Counted from the stretch's first letter, positions 15,413-23,573 are shown. The stretch is 36,913 nt of DNA from an uncultured Eubacteriales bacterium (GCA_900319465.1 ONOL01000014.1:1-36913); one strand, 5' to 3'. The notes: generated from the letters alone by a model not told the origin. Made by a program: numbers and translations.

Positions 15413-16366
15413 TTATTGCCCCCAGATATCGCTGCCCTTCTCCTCGGGAATGACGAGCGCCATCGCCCGGATGGCGCATTCGATCATCCCGTCGTCGGGC
15501 TCGTTGGTCGTGATGCGCTGCAGCCATTTGCCCGGCGCGGACAGGATCGCGGACAGGCGGTTGTCGTGGGCGCCGCACCAGCGGTTGATCTCATAGCTGA
15601 TGCCCACCACCACCGGCAGCAGCAGCAGGTGGCAGCCCACGCGGGCAAGCGTATGGGAGACGTGCACCACGGAGTTTACGAGGATGCTCACCAGCACCAC
15701 CACCAGCAGGAAGCTCGTGCCGCAGCGGGGGTGGAAGCGGCTCTCGGGCCGCACGTTCTCCACGGTCAGCTCCTTGCCGTGCTCGTAGCAGAAGATGGTC
15801 TTGTGCTCGGCGCCGTGGTAGGAGAAGAGGCGCTTGATATCGCTCATGTTCGAAACGAGCTTCATGTAGGCCAGCAGGATGACGACCTTGAGCGCGCCCT
15901 CGGAGAGGTTGCGCACGAAAAAGCTCTGCGTCAGGGGCCTGCACCAGCCCACGAGCAGCGCGGGCAGGAAGATGAACAGCAGCACCGACAGGGCGATTCC
16001 CATCACGACGGCCAGGCCGATGATGAGCTTCTGCGCCTTGTCCTCGGGGAAATGCTCCTCGATCCACTTGTCGAGCTTGTCCGGCTCGCCCTGCTGCTCG
16101 AGCGGGACGAGGCTTGCCGAATAGGTCAGCGCCTGCATGCCGTTGACGAGCGAGCTGATAAAAATGGCGCAGCCGCGCAGGAAGGGCAGGCCGAGCACGG
16201 GATATTTGTCTCTGGCGAGCTTGAGCTCGTCCACCTTTTCCACAAGGCCCTCCGCGGTACGGCAGACGATGGCCTGCTTTTTCGGGCCGCGCATGAGGAT
16301 GCCTTCGATCAGAGCCTGACCGCCGATGGAGGTGCGGAAGGCGCAGGAAGCGTTGTTTTCGGGCAT
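15413..16366 (-). CDS. DUF1385 membrane protein (YqhQ-like)
   Basis: 317 residues. The family hallmark GGQALIEGILMRGPK is near the N-terminus, and YHGAEHKTIFCYEHG and HPRCGTSFL occur in the middle. At least three membrane segments are visible (ALSVLLFIFLPALLVGW, FLLVVVLVSILVNSVVHV, LLLLPVVVGISYEI). The conserved His/Glu/Cys positions suggest a metal site, but the function of the family is not settled. The start at 16366 has AAGGAG 7 bases upstream. It is 32 bases before prmC, a conserved pairing. Confidence 0.92.
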   Translation of the reverse strand: MPENNASCAFRTSIGGQALIEGILMRGPKKQAIVCRTAEGLVEKVDELKLARDKYPVLGLPFLRGCAIFISSLVNGMQALTYSASLVPLEQQGEPDKLDKWIEEHFPEDKAQKLIIGLAVVMGIALSVLLFIFLPALLVGWCRPLTQSFFVRNLSEGALKVVILLAYMKLVSNMSDIKRLFSYHGAEHKTIFCYEHGKELTVENVRPESRFHPRCGTSFLLVVVLVSILVNSVVHVSHTLARVGCHLLLLPVVVGISYEINRWCGAHDNRLSAILSAPGKWLQRITTNEPDDGMIECAIRAMALVIPEEKGSDIWGQ

Positions 16367-16488
16367 GGGGTTCTCCTTGGAAAGTAATGAATAAAAATGA
16401 ATAAAAAAGACGGAAAACTGAATAAGGAAGAATTGCGGCGCCGCTGCGCGACGAGGGAACGCGCCCCTCCGGGGAAGGCAAGCGGCGT

Positions 16489-17481
16489 TCACACCGTGCC
16501 GTAGGGGAGCGTCACGGTGACCTGGCAGCCGCCGCCGGGGGCGTTGACGATGTCGAGCTTCCCGCCGTGGCGGGTGACGATCTCGTCGCAGACGGCCAGG
16601 CCGATGCCGGTGCCGCGGTTCTTGGAGCTGCCCTTGTAGAACTTCTCCTTCACATGGGGGAGCTCCGCCTCCGGGATGCCGTGGCCGTAGTCGCGCACGG
16701 TGATATGGACGCCGTCCGGGTCGGCCGCGAGGTTCACGTCGACCTTTTTGCCCTCGCCGCCGTGGGTCATGGCGTTGTCGAGCAGGTTGAGAAAAACCTG
16801 CTTGAGCCGTTCGGAATCGCCCGGGATCAGCGGGATCTCCGAGGGCGGCTCGGTGTAGCTGACCTCCATGCCGGCCTGCCGCATCAGCTCGCCGTAGGTG
16901 AAGATCGCGTCCTCCAGCTCGGCGGCGATGTCGATCAGCTCGATGCGCAGGTTGAAGCGTCCGTCCTGGATGCGCGTAAACTCCAGCAGCTCCTTGACCA
17001 TGCCGGTCAGCCGTTCGGCCTCGCGGGAGATAATGTTGACGCCGCGCAGAGAGTCGCCCTGCACGGCCTCGTCGTAGGCGATGGTCTCGGCCCAGCCGGT
17101 GATGGCGGTCAGCGGCGTGCGCAGCTCATGGGAGACCTGCGAGATAAAGTCGGTGCGCGCCTTGTCGGCCTGCGCTACCTTCTCGGACATCTCGTTGATC
17201 TGGTCGGTGAGCCTTCCGATCTCGTTGTCCCCATAGGACTCGATGCGGCTGCCGTAGCTGCCCTGCGCGATGTGGTTGGCGAAGCGCGTCAGCCGCACGA
17301 GCGGGTCGGACACGTAGCGCCAGAACCAGAGGATCACGAGAATGATGTACATGCACACGATCACCAGCACGGCGATGGCGGTATAGAGGTAATGGCGCGT
17401 GATGAGCCAGACCGCCAGCAGCAGCAGCGCCAGACACGCGACGCCGGAGACCATGAGCTGCAGCTTTAAACTTCTAAACAT
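16489..17481 (-). CDS. Sensor histidine kinase with almost no external domain
   Basis: 330 residues. Two membrane helices (about 9-27 and 33-53) are separated by only a few residues, so no extracellular sensor is present. HAMP follows (54-106), then the HisKA H-box SQVSHELRTP with H118, and the HATPase: N box NLLDNAMTHGG, G1 RDYGHGIP, G2 GTGIGLAV. It should autophosphorylate H118 and pass phosphate to the regulator encoded upstream. The start at 17481 uses a GGGTGGA ribosome site. The 242-base gap from the regulator is GC-rich with several short palindromes. Confidence 0.92.
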   Translation of the reverse strand: MFRSLKLQLMVSGVACLALLLLAVWLITRHYLYTAIAVLVIVCMYIILVILWFWRYVSDPLVRLTRFANHIAQGSYGSRIESYGDNEIGRLTDQINEMSEKVAQADKARTDFISQVSHELRTPLTAITGWAETIAYDEAVQGDSLRGVNIISREAERLTGMVKELLEFTRIQDGRFNLRIELIDIAAELEDAIFTYGELMRQAGMEVSYTEPPSEIPLIPGDSERLKQVFLNLLDNAMTHGGEGKKVDVNLAADPDGVHITVRDYGHGIPEAELPHVKEKFYKGSSKNRGTGIGLAVCDEIVTRHGGKLDIVNAPGGGCQVTVTLPYGTV

Positions 17482-17723
17482 GCAGTAATCCACCCTGAAG
17501 CTGCCGTCCGGAAATGCGCGGCGACGAGGGACCTGCCGATGACGGGCAGGATCCTCCGCCTGGCGCGGAACGACAGGTTTTACAATGAATGCCCCGCTTG
17601 CCGGGCGCGGCCGGGACCCGGCGCGCCGTTCCCGCCGCTTGCCGCGGCGGGCGGACGGCAGGCGCGGCAAGCGCCGCGCCTATGCGTCCCGTTCCCGCGG
17701 CGCGGACCGTTCCGCCCGGGGAT

Positions 17724-18419
17724 TCAGTACCCCCACTTATAGCCGTAGCCCCACACGGTGGTCAGGAACTCGGGCTCGGTGGGATCGGACTCGATCTTGA
17801 TGCGCAGGCGGCGGATGTTCACGTCCACGGTCTTCAGCTCGCCCGAGAAGTCCTTGCCCCAGACGGCGGAGAGGATATCCTCGCGGCTCATGGCCTTGCC
17901 GGGGTTCTCCATGAAGAGCTTCATCAGCAGATACTCGATCTGCGTGAGCTTGAGGCGCTGGCCGTTCTTCTCCAGCGTGCGGTTGCGGGTGTTGAGCAGG
18001 AAGGGGCCGCTGACGATCTCGGTGCTGGCCTTCTCATCCTCGTCCACGCCCAGACGGCGCACCAGCGCGTCCACGCGCGCGGTGAGCTCCGCCGGGGAGA
18101 AGGGTTTGGTGACGTAGTCGTCCGCGCCGGTCATCAGGCCGGTGACCTTGTCGATCTCCTGGCTTTTGGCGGTGAGCATGATGATGCCCATCTTGGAGCC
18201 GGAGGCACGGATGCGGCGGCAGACCTCGAAGCCGTCGATGTCGGGCTCGGGCAGCATCACGTCCAGAAGCGCAAGACAGATGTCGGGATTGACCTTGAGC
18301 TTCTCCAGCGCCTCGCTGCCGGTCTCGGCCTCGATGGGTTCGTAGCCGCTGCGGCGCAGGTTGATGACGACGAAGCTGCGGATATTGGCCTCGTCTTCCA
18401 GAACAAGGATCTTCTTCAT
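17724..18419 (-). CDS. OmpR/PhoB-type response regulator
   Basis: 231 residues. In the receiver domain (1-120), the acidic pocket is E8-D9-E10, the phospho-acceptor is D53 (LLDVMLPE) and the conserved lysine is K105 (TKPF). A winged-helix DNA-binding domain (about 130-231) contains LTQIEYLLMKLFMENPGK and TVDVNIRRLRIKIE and ends WGYGYKWGY. It has a strong GAGGAGG ribosome site. It is the first gene of the minus-strand block and is paired with the kinase that follows. Confidence 0.95.
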   Translation of the reverse strand: MKKILVLEDEANIRSFVVINLRRSGYEPIEAETGSEALEKLKVNPDICLALLDVMLPEPDIDGFEVCRRIRASGSKMGIIMLTAKSQEIDKVTGLMTGADDYVTKPFSPAELTARVDALVRRLGVDEDEKASTEIVSGPFLLNTRNRTLEKNGQRLKLTQIEYLLMKLFMENPGKAMSREDILSAVWGKDFSGELKTVDVNIRRLRIKIESDPTEPEFLTTVWGYGYKWGY

Positions 18420-18466
18420 CTATTGTTTCCTCCTCACATGAGCGGCAGGTTGCATTTTGACAAGTA

Positions 18467-18475
18467 ATTATAACA
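18467..18475 (-). promoter_or_regulatory. Extended -10 promoter for the two-component operon
   Basis: On the minus strand TGTTATAAT gives a TGn extension plus a perfect TATAAT. The -35 region (TACCAT at 17 bases) is poor, as usual for extended -10 promoters. It may be the main promoter for the block that runs to cysS. It is divergent from the GTPase gene. Confidence 0.6.
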
Positions 18476-18586
18476 TAGCTTTTACAAAAATGGTAGCCGG
18501 AAAGGCAAAAAAGTTTTCAATCCATTTGCACAGAAATGACGTGTTATGTAAATCACCGGTTTGGCGCCCGAAAGAGGACGCCGTTG

Positions 18587-18615
18587 TTGATTCTTTGCAA
18601 AGAAACTGATACAAT
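18587..18615 (+). promoter_or_regulatory. Sigma-A promoter abutting the GTPase start codon
   Basis: TTGATT (18587-18592), 17 bases, TACAAT (18610-18615). Only 7 bases separate the -10 box from the ATG at 18623, so transcription is predicted to start at or next to the start codon. No Shine-Dalgarno sequence lies in that gap. Confidence 0.6.
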
Positions 18616-18622
18616 ACGAGCC

Positions 18623-21223
18623 ATGACTGATAAAAAACGTACGGTACTCGGCGTCCTCGCCCATGTGGACGCGGGCAAGACCACGCTTTGCGAGGCGATG
18701 CTGTACCTCTCCGGACAACTGAAAAAACCGGGGCGCGTGGATCACCGCGACAGCTTCCTGGATACCCACAGCCTCGAGCGGGAGCGGGGCATCACGATCT
18801 TTTCCAAGCAGGCGATCCTGCCGCTCGGAGAGGGCGAGCTCACGCTGCTCGACACGCCGGGACACGTGGACTTCTCCGCCGAGACGGAGCGCACGCTGCC
18901 GGTGCTCGACTGCGCGCTGCTGGTCGTCAGCGGCACCGACGGCGTGCAGGCGCACACGGAAACGCTCTGGCGGCTGCTGGAGCGCTACGGGGTGCCCTGC
19001 TTCGTGTTCGTGACGAAGACGGACCTGCCCGGCTGCGGCGAGGAAGAGCGGATGGCGGAGCTGCGGGCGCGCCTTGACGAAAACTGCCTGAACTTCACAA
19101 GCCCCGCGCCCGACCAGACCGAGCGCCTCGCCATGTGCAGCGAGAGCGCCATGGAGAAAGTCCTCTCGACCGGCGCGCTGGACGACGGGGATCTGCGGGA
19201 GATGATCGCACGGAGGGAGCTCTTTCCCTGCTTTTTCGGCTCGGGGCTGAAGCTGGAGGGCGTGGAGGCGCTGCTGGAGGCGCTCGAGCGCTACGCCCCG
19301 GCCTGTCCCGACAGGGGGACTTTCGCCGCCAAGGTCTACAAGATCTCGCGCGACGCGCAGGGCAGGCGGCTGACCTGGCTCAAAGTCACCGGCGGCAGCC
19401 TGAAGGTGCGCGCTGCGCTCGGCTGCCGCGGGGAGGACGGGGAGCTCCGTGAGGAGAAGATAACCCAGCTTCGGCGCTATTCCGGCGAGAAATTCGAGAC
19501 GCCGGAGGCGCTTTTTGCGGGGCAGACCGCCGCGGTGACCGGCCTCACGGCGACCTGGCCGGGGCAGGGACTCGGCGCGGAGCCGGATTCGGACGCGCCG
19601 GTGCTCGAGCCGGTGCTCAGCTACCGGCTGATCCTGCCGGAGGGGCTCGACCCCGCCGTGCTGCTGCCGAAGCTGCGGCAGCTCGACGAGGAGGACCCGC
19701 AGCTGCGCGTCCTCTGGAACGAGCGGCTGGGGGAAATCTCGGTGCAGCTCATGGGCAGGGTGCAGGCGGAGGTGTTCGTGAGCCTCGTCAGGGATCGCTT
19801 CGAGGCGGAGCTGAAGCTCGACACGGGGCGCATCCTCTACCGGGAGACGATTGCGGCCCCGGTGGAGGGAGTCGGCCATTTCGAGCCGCTGCGCCACTAC
19901 GCGGAGGTGCACCTGCTGCTCGAGCCGCTGCCGCGCGGGAGCGGGCTGGTGCTGGATTCCGCCGTCGGCGAGGACGTGCTCGACCGCAACTGGCAGCGCC
20001 TGATCCTCACACATCTGGCGGAGAAACAGCACCCGGGCGTCCTGACGGGAAGCCCGATCACCGATATGAAGATCACGCTCGCCGCGGGCCGCGCCCATCT
20101 CAAGCACACCGAGGGCGGGGATTTCCGCGAGGCCACCTACCGCGCGGTGCGGCAGGGGCTGATGCAGGCCGGGAACGTCCTGCTCGAGCCGTGGTACGCC
20201 TTCCGCATCGAGGTGCCGCCCGAGCAGATCGGCCGCGCCATCAGCGACGTGCGCGCGATGAACGGCGTTTTCGGCTCCCCGACGGACGCGGGGGACCTGC
20301 TCTGCCTGAAGGGCAGCGCCCCGGTCGCCGCGATGAACGGCTATATGGAGCAGCTCGTCTCTTACAGCCGCGGCCGCGGCCGGCTGAGTCTGCGGCCCGA
20401 CGGCTACCGTGAGTGCCGGGAGCAGGAGAGGGCGGTCGCCGCGATCGGCTACGATCCCGAGGGCGATACGGAGAACCCCGCGGATTCGGTATTCTGCGCC
20501 CACGGCGGCGGCTTCCGCGTCCGCTGGGACCGGGTGAAGGACTACATGCATCTGGAAAGCTGCCTGCAGAAGCCCGAGACGCCGGCGCCCGAGGCGCCGC
20601 CTGCCGTCCGCCGCGGCGTGAGCATCGACGAGCGGGAGCTCGAGGCCATCATGGAGCGGGAGTTCGGCCCGATCCGCCGCCCGGAATACCGCCCGGCGCA
20701 GCGGAACGAAGCGCCGCCGCCCGCCCCGGCCCCGCGGAAGAAAGCGTATGTGATCGTTGACGGCTATAATCTGATCTTCGCCTGGGAGGAGCTGAAGAAG
20801 CTCGCCTCGGAGCGGCTGGATCTCGCCCGCGGGCGGCTGATGGACATGCTCTCGAGCTACTGCGGCTATACGAAGGCCGAGCTCGTGCTCGTGTTCGACG
20901 GCTACCGTATGCCCGGCAACCCCGGCGAGCGCGGCGAATACCACAATATCCGCGTGGTCTACACCGCCGACGGGGAGACCGGCGACGCCTACATCGAGCG
21001 CCTGGCCGACGAGATCGGGAAAAACTACGACGTGCGCGTGGTCACGAGCGACAACCTGATCCGCCTCTCGGCCCTGCGCTCCGGTGTGCTGCGCGAGAGC
21101 GCGAAGGAGTTTGCCGCCGAGGTGCAGCGGGTGCAGGAGCAGATCGGGGCGGTCCTCAGACAGAGCAACCGGAACGCCCACACCACAAAACTGACCATGG
21201 AACGGAAAGATGGAAAACCATGA
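18623..21223 (+). CDS. TetM/EF-G-like translational GTPase fused to a YacP/Rae1-type NYN nuclease
   Basis: 866 residues. The GTPase domain shows G1 AHVDAGKT (13-20), switch I RGIT (55-58), G3 DTPGH (77-81) and G4 TKTD (131-134), the layout of ribosome protection proteins such as TetM, including AHVDAGKT near the start. Domains II-V follow, with an EF-G-like domain V (LEPWYAFRIEVP, about 530). After a Pro/Ala-rich linker (about 650-704) a second enzyme begins: KKAYVIVDGYNLIF (from 706), VFDGYR (D759), GDAYIE (D788) and VVTSDN (D810), a NYN/PIN-like fold with four aspartates, as in YacP/Rae1, an A-site mRNA endonuclease. Tet-resistance proteins are about 640 residues, so the tail is extra. The ATG fits the family; an upstream in-frame TTG (18584) with AGAGGA is an alternative start. 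It overlaps ylmH by 14 bases. Confidence 0.88.
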   Translation: MTDKKRTVLGVLAHVDAGKTTLCEAMLYLSGQLKKPGRVDHRDSFLDTHSLERERGITIFSKQAILPLGEGELTLLDTPGHVDFSAETERTLPVLDCALLVVSGTDGVQAHTETLWRLLERYGVPCFVFVTKTDLPGCGEEERMAELRARLDENCLNFTSPAPDQTERLAMCSESAMEKVLSTGALDDGDLREMIARRELFPCFFGSGLKLEGVEALLEALERYAPACPDRGTFAAKVYKISRDAQGRRLTWLKVTGGSLKVRAALGCRGEDGELREEKITQLRRYSGEKFETPEALFAGQTAAVTGLTATWPGQGLGAEPDSDAPVLEPVLSYRLILPEGLDPAVLLPKLRQLDEEDPQLRVLWNERLGEISVQLMGRVQAEVFVSLVRDRFEAELKLDTGRILYRETIAAPVEGVGHFEPLRHYAEVHLLLEPLPRGSGLVLDSAVGEDVLDRNWQRLILTHLAEKQHPGVLTGSPITDMKITLAAGRAHLKHTEGGDFREATYRAVRQGLMQAGNVLLEPWYAFRIEVPPEQIGRAISDVRAMNGVFGSPTDAGDLLCLKGSAPVAAMNGYMEQLVSYSRGRGRLSLRPDGYRECREQERAVAAIGYDPEGDTENPADSVFCAHGGGFRVRWDRVKDYMHLESCLQKPETPAPEAPPAVRRGVSIDERELEAIMEREFGPIRRPEYRPAQRNEAPPPAPAPRKKAYVIVDGYNLIFAWEELKKLASERLDLARGRLMDMLSSYCGYTKAELVLVFDGYRMPGNPGERGEYHNIRVVYTADGETGDAYIERLADEIGKNYDVRVVTSDNLIRLSALRSGVLRESAKEFAAEVQRVQEQIGAVLRQSNRNAHTTKLTMERKDGKP

Positions 21224-21956
21224 ACTTCTGCGCCGCGCGGAGGATCTGCGCGAGCGCTGCGAACGAAGCGGGACCGTGACCCACACGGGCTTTCTCACAC
21301 CGGCGGAGCGCTTCGCCGTGGAGACCTGGGCCAGGCGCGCGCCGGACTGCAGCGCCGTCTTTGACGGCGGACGCCCGGACTGCGAGCGCACGGTCTGCTT
21401 CTTCCTGCCGGAATATCTGGACCCGGAGGCTTTCGACGCCTCCGAATATCTCTGCGCCATCCGCCTCACCGCCCACTTCGGCACGCCCGGCCACCGCGAT
21501 TACCTGGGCGCGCTCCTGGGCATGGGCATCGGCCGCGAGTGGCTGGGGGACATCTGGGTGGCGGAAAACGTCGCATACGTCTTCTGCCTGCCCAGCGTCC
21601 AGCGCCACCTGCTCTCAATCGAAAAGGTGGGGCGCTGCGGTGTGACGGCGGAGGCGCTGCCGCCGGCCTCCGTCCCGGCGCCGGAACGGAAGCGGCGGCA
21701 GAAGAGCTTTTCGGTGCAGACGCTGCGGCTGGACGCGGTGGTGGGCGGCATGTTCAACCTCTCCCGCACGGAGGCGGCCCGCCAGATCTCCGCCGGCAAC
21801 GTCAGTGTAAACTATCAGGAGTCCCTTAAAACGGACTTTGCCGTGAAGGACGGCGACATCGTCTCCCTCCGGGGCGCGGGCAAGGGACGTATCACCGGCA
21901 CGGGCGGCACCTCGAGGAAAGGGCGGCTGTTCGTGTCTGCGGAGATCTATCAGTAA
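21210..21956 (+). CDS. ylmH: YlmH-like S4-domain RNA-binding protein
   Basis: 248 residues. The N-terminal two-thirds match the YlmH body: FLTPAERFAVETWA, a GxPDCERTVCFFLPEY-type strand, LTAHFGTPGHRDYLGALLGMGI, and LGDIWVAENVAYVFC. The C-terminal S4 domain (about 170-245) contains LRLDAVVGGMFNLSRTEAARQI and SAGNVSVNYQ. In B. subtilis ylmH belongs to the division-site gene cluster, and its product has been tied to ribosome-associated quality control, resembling RqcP. Here it overlaps the GTPase-nuclease gene by 14 bases, so the two are coupled. That arrangement suggests action on the same ribosomal complex (inference). Confidence 0.9.
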   Translation: MENHELLRRAEDLRERCERSGTVTHTGFLTPAERFAVETWARRAPDCSAVFDGGRPDCERTVCFFLPEYLDPEAFDASEYLCAIRLTAHFGTPGHRDYLGALLGMGIGREWLGDIWVAENVAYVFCLPSVQRHLLSIEKVGRCGVTAEALPPASVPAPERKRRQKSFSVQTLRLDAVVGGMFNLSRTEAARQISAGNVSVNYQESLKTDFAVKDGDIVSLRGAGKGRITGTGGTSRKGRLFVSAEIYQ

Positions 21957-22063
21957 AGACGGATATGTTATCCGGTCATATTCCAATAACACGCCCCTGA
22001 AAGAACAGGGAGCGTCCAAACGGACAAAGCGGCGTTTCGCCGGGCAAGAGGAAGGAGACAGAA

Positions 22064-23278
22064 ATGAGAGCTTATGAGAGACTGATCCGTTATGCGAAGG
22101 TACACACCGCGAGCAGCGAAGATCTGAGCCGGACGCCGAGCACCGGGCGGCAGTTCGACCTGAGCCGGATGCTGGCCGAGGAGATGCGCGCGCTCGGCAT
22201 GGAGGACGTGTTCATCGACGAGCACGCCTATACCTACGGCTTCCTGCCCGCGACGGAGGGCTGCGGGGACCGGCCGTGCATCGCCTTCAACGCCCATCTG
22301 GACACGATCCCCGATTTTCCGGGCGAGAACGTCCGGCCGCAGGTGGTGGAGAATTACGACGGCGGCGACCTGCCGCTGGGGGAGAGCGGGCGCGTCCTCT
22401 CGGTCAGCGCCTTTCCCCACCTGCCCTCCCTCAAGGGCAAGACCCTCGTCACCACTGACGGCAGCACCGTGCTCGGCGCGGACGATAAGGCCGGCATCGC
22501 GGAGATCCTTACCGCCTGCGAGCGCCTGATCGCCGAAAAGCGTCCCCACGGCCGGGTGGCGGTCTGCTTCAGCCCGGACGAGGAGGTCGGCCACGGCGCG
22601 GCGCTGATGGATCTTGCACGCCTCGGCGCGGATTTCGGCTTCACCGTGGACGGCGGCGAGCCGAACACCATCAACTGCGAGACCTTCAACGCCTCCACCG
22701 CCCTCTGGGAGATCCGCGGCGTCAACGTCCACCCCGGCAGCGCCAAGGACGTCATGATCAACGCGAACATCGTGGCCATGGAGATCAACGCCCTGCTTCC
22801 CGCCGCCGAGCGCCCGGAGCACACCGAGGGCCGCGAGGGCTACTTCCATCTGACCGATATGCGCGGGAGCGTGGCGGAGGCCATGCTCAGCTACATCATC
22901 CGCGACCATGACGCGGCCTCCTTCGCGGCGCGGGAGAAGACCATGCGCCAGATCGAGAAGTTCATCAACGGGAAGTACGGCGAAGGCACCGCGCGCCTCA
23001 CGCTCACCGAGTCCTACCGCAACATGAGCGAGAAGCTGGTAGAGCGGCCGGAGATCGTGGAACGGGCAGAGCGCGCCATCCGGAAGCTCGGCCTCACGCC
23101 GGAGCGGGTGCCCATCCGGGGCGGCACGGACGGGGCGCAGCTCTCCTTCCGCGGCCTGCTCTGCCCTAACCTCGGCACCGGCGGCCACGCCTGCCACGGC
23201 CCCTACGAGCATATCGCCGCGGAGGACATGGATCTGTGCGTGGAAGTCATCCTGAACATCATCGAAGACGAGGAATAA
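22064..23278 (+). CDS. pepT: Peptidase T (tripeptide aminopeptidase)
   Basis: 404 residues, an M20 zinc peptidase that removes N-terminal residues from tripeptides. The metal sites are AHLDT (His and Asp), GADDKAGIAEI (bridging Asp), SPDEEVGHG (catalytic Glu pair), TVDGGEPN, and the last ligand in GGHACHGPYEH. PepT-specific stretches include VHPGSAKDVMINAN and RGGTDGAQLSFRGL. The AAGGAG ribosome site is 8 bases before the ATG. It is 107 bases after ylmH and may be cotranscribed; a GTCCAAACGGAC palindrome and a CGGATATGTTATCCG repeat lie in the gap. Confidence 0.97.
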   Translation: MRAYERLIRYAKVHTASSEDLSRTPSTGRQFDLSRMLAEEMRALGMEDVFIDEHAYTYGFLPATEGCGDRPCIAFNAHLDTIPDFPGENVRPQVVENYDGGDLPLGESGRVLSVSAFPHLPSLKGKTLVTTDGSTVLGADDKAGIAEILTACERLIAEKRPHGRVAVCFSPDEEVGHGAALMDLARLGADFGFTVDGGEPNTINCETFNASTALWEIRGVNVHPGSAKDVMINANIVAMEINALLPAAERPEHTEGREGYFHLTDMRGSVAEAMLSYIIRDHDAASFAAREKTMRQIEKFINGKYGEGTARLTLTESYRNMSEKLVERPEIVERAERAIRKLGLTPERVPIRGGTDGAQLSFRGLLCPNLGTGGHACHGPYEHIAAEDMDLCVEVILNIIEDEE

Positions 23279-23307
23279 AAAACATAAATATGTTAACATA
23301 AAAAAAC

Positions 23308-23339
23308 AACTGCCGTTCTCTTCCACGGGAACGGCAGTT
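23308..23339. terminator. Terminator after pepT
   Basis: AACTGCCGTTC (23308-23318) and GAACGGCAGTT (23329-23339) form an 11-bp stem. T-runs occur on both sides (three T on plus, seven on minus), so it can work in both directions. Confidence 0.75.
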
Positions 23340-23379
23340 TCCTGTTTCGAGTAATAGCGAAAACACAAGACATTTATAG

Positions 23380-23482
23380 AATTAACATAAAACAATTGAC
23401 GATAAAGTAAATAACATAAAGTAATTAACAATAATAAGATAGACAATAATAAAATTAACGATAAAAAAGTTAACATAAAAAC
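23380..23482. repeat. AT-rich tandem repeat with 14-15-bp period
   Basis: Seven degenerate units of the type ATTAACATAAA follow each other. Their AC dinucleotides fall at 23385, 23399, 23414, 23428, 23443, 23458 and 23473, spaced 14 or 15 bp. A further ACATAA is at 23296. The same unit is found at 4072-4119. The rest of the 295-base spacer holds only the two terminators. Confidence 0.75.
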
Positions 23483-23510
23483 AGATCCCACGTTTCGCCG
23501 CGGGATCTGT
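23472..23510 (-). terminator. Terminator of the radical SAM/FMN-oxidase operon
   Basis: On the minus strand ACAGATCCCGCG pairs with CGTGGGATCTGT and is followed by TTTTTATG. It lies 64 bases beyond the oxidase stop codon. Confidence 0.8.
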
Positions 23511-23573
23511 CTGTCTTTAAAAGGAATCCGGAGAACAAATCCGGAGAAGGGAACCCGGGGAGGGGCGCGGATC

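Noticed and set aside
18623-20580. Tetracycline resistance gene
   Set aside because: Only the architecture is TetM-like. The G4 motif differs (TKTD), the gene carries a nuclease tail, its base composition matches the host, and no mobile element is nearby.
18482-21484. Open minus-strand frame of about 1000 codons opposite the GTPase-nuclease gene
   Set aside because: It is a GC-bias shadow: Arg/His/Leu/Pro-rich, no family motifs, no ribosome site. Similar long shadows at 6227-9169, 9689-12556 and 30441-32576 were dropped for the same reason.
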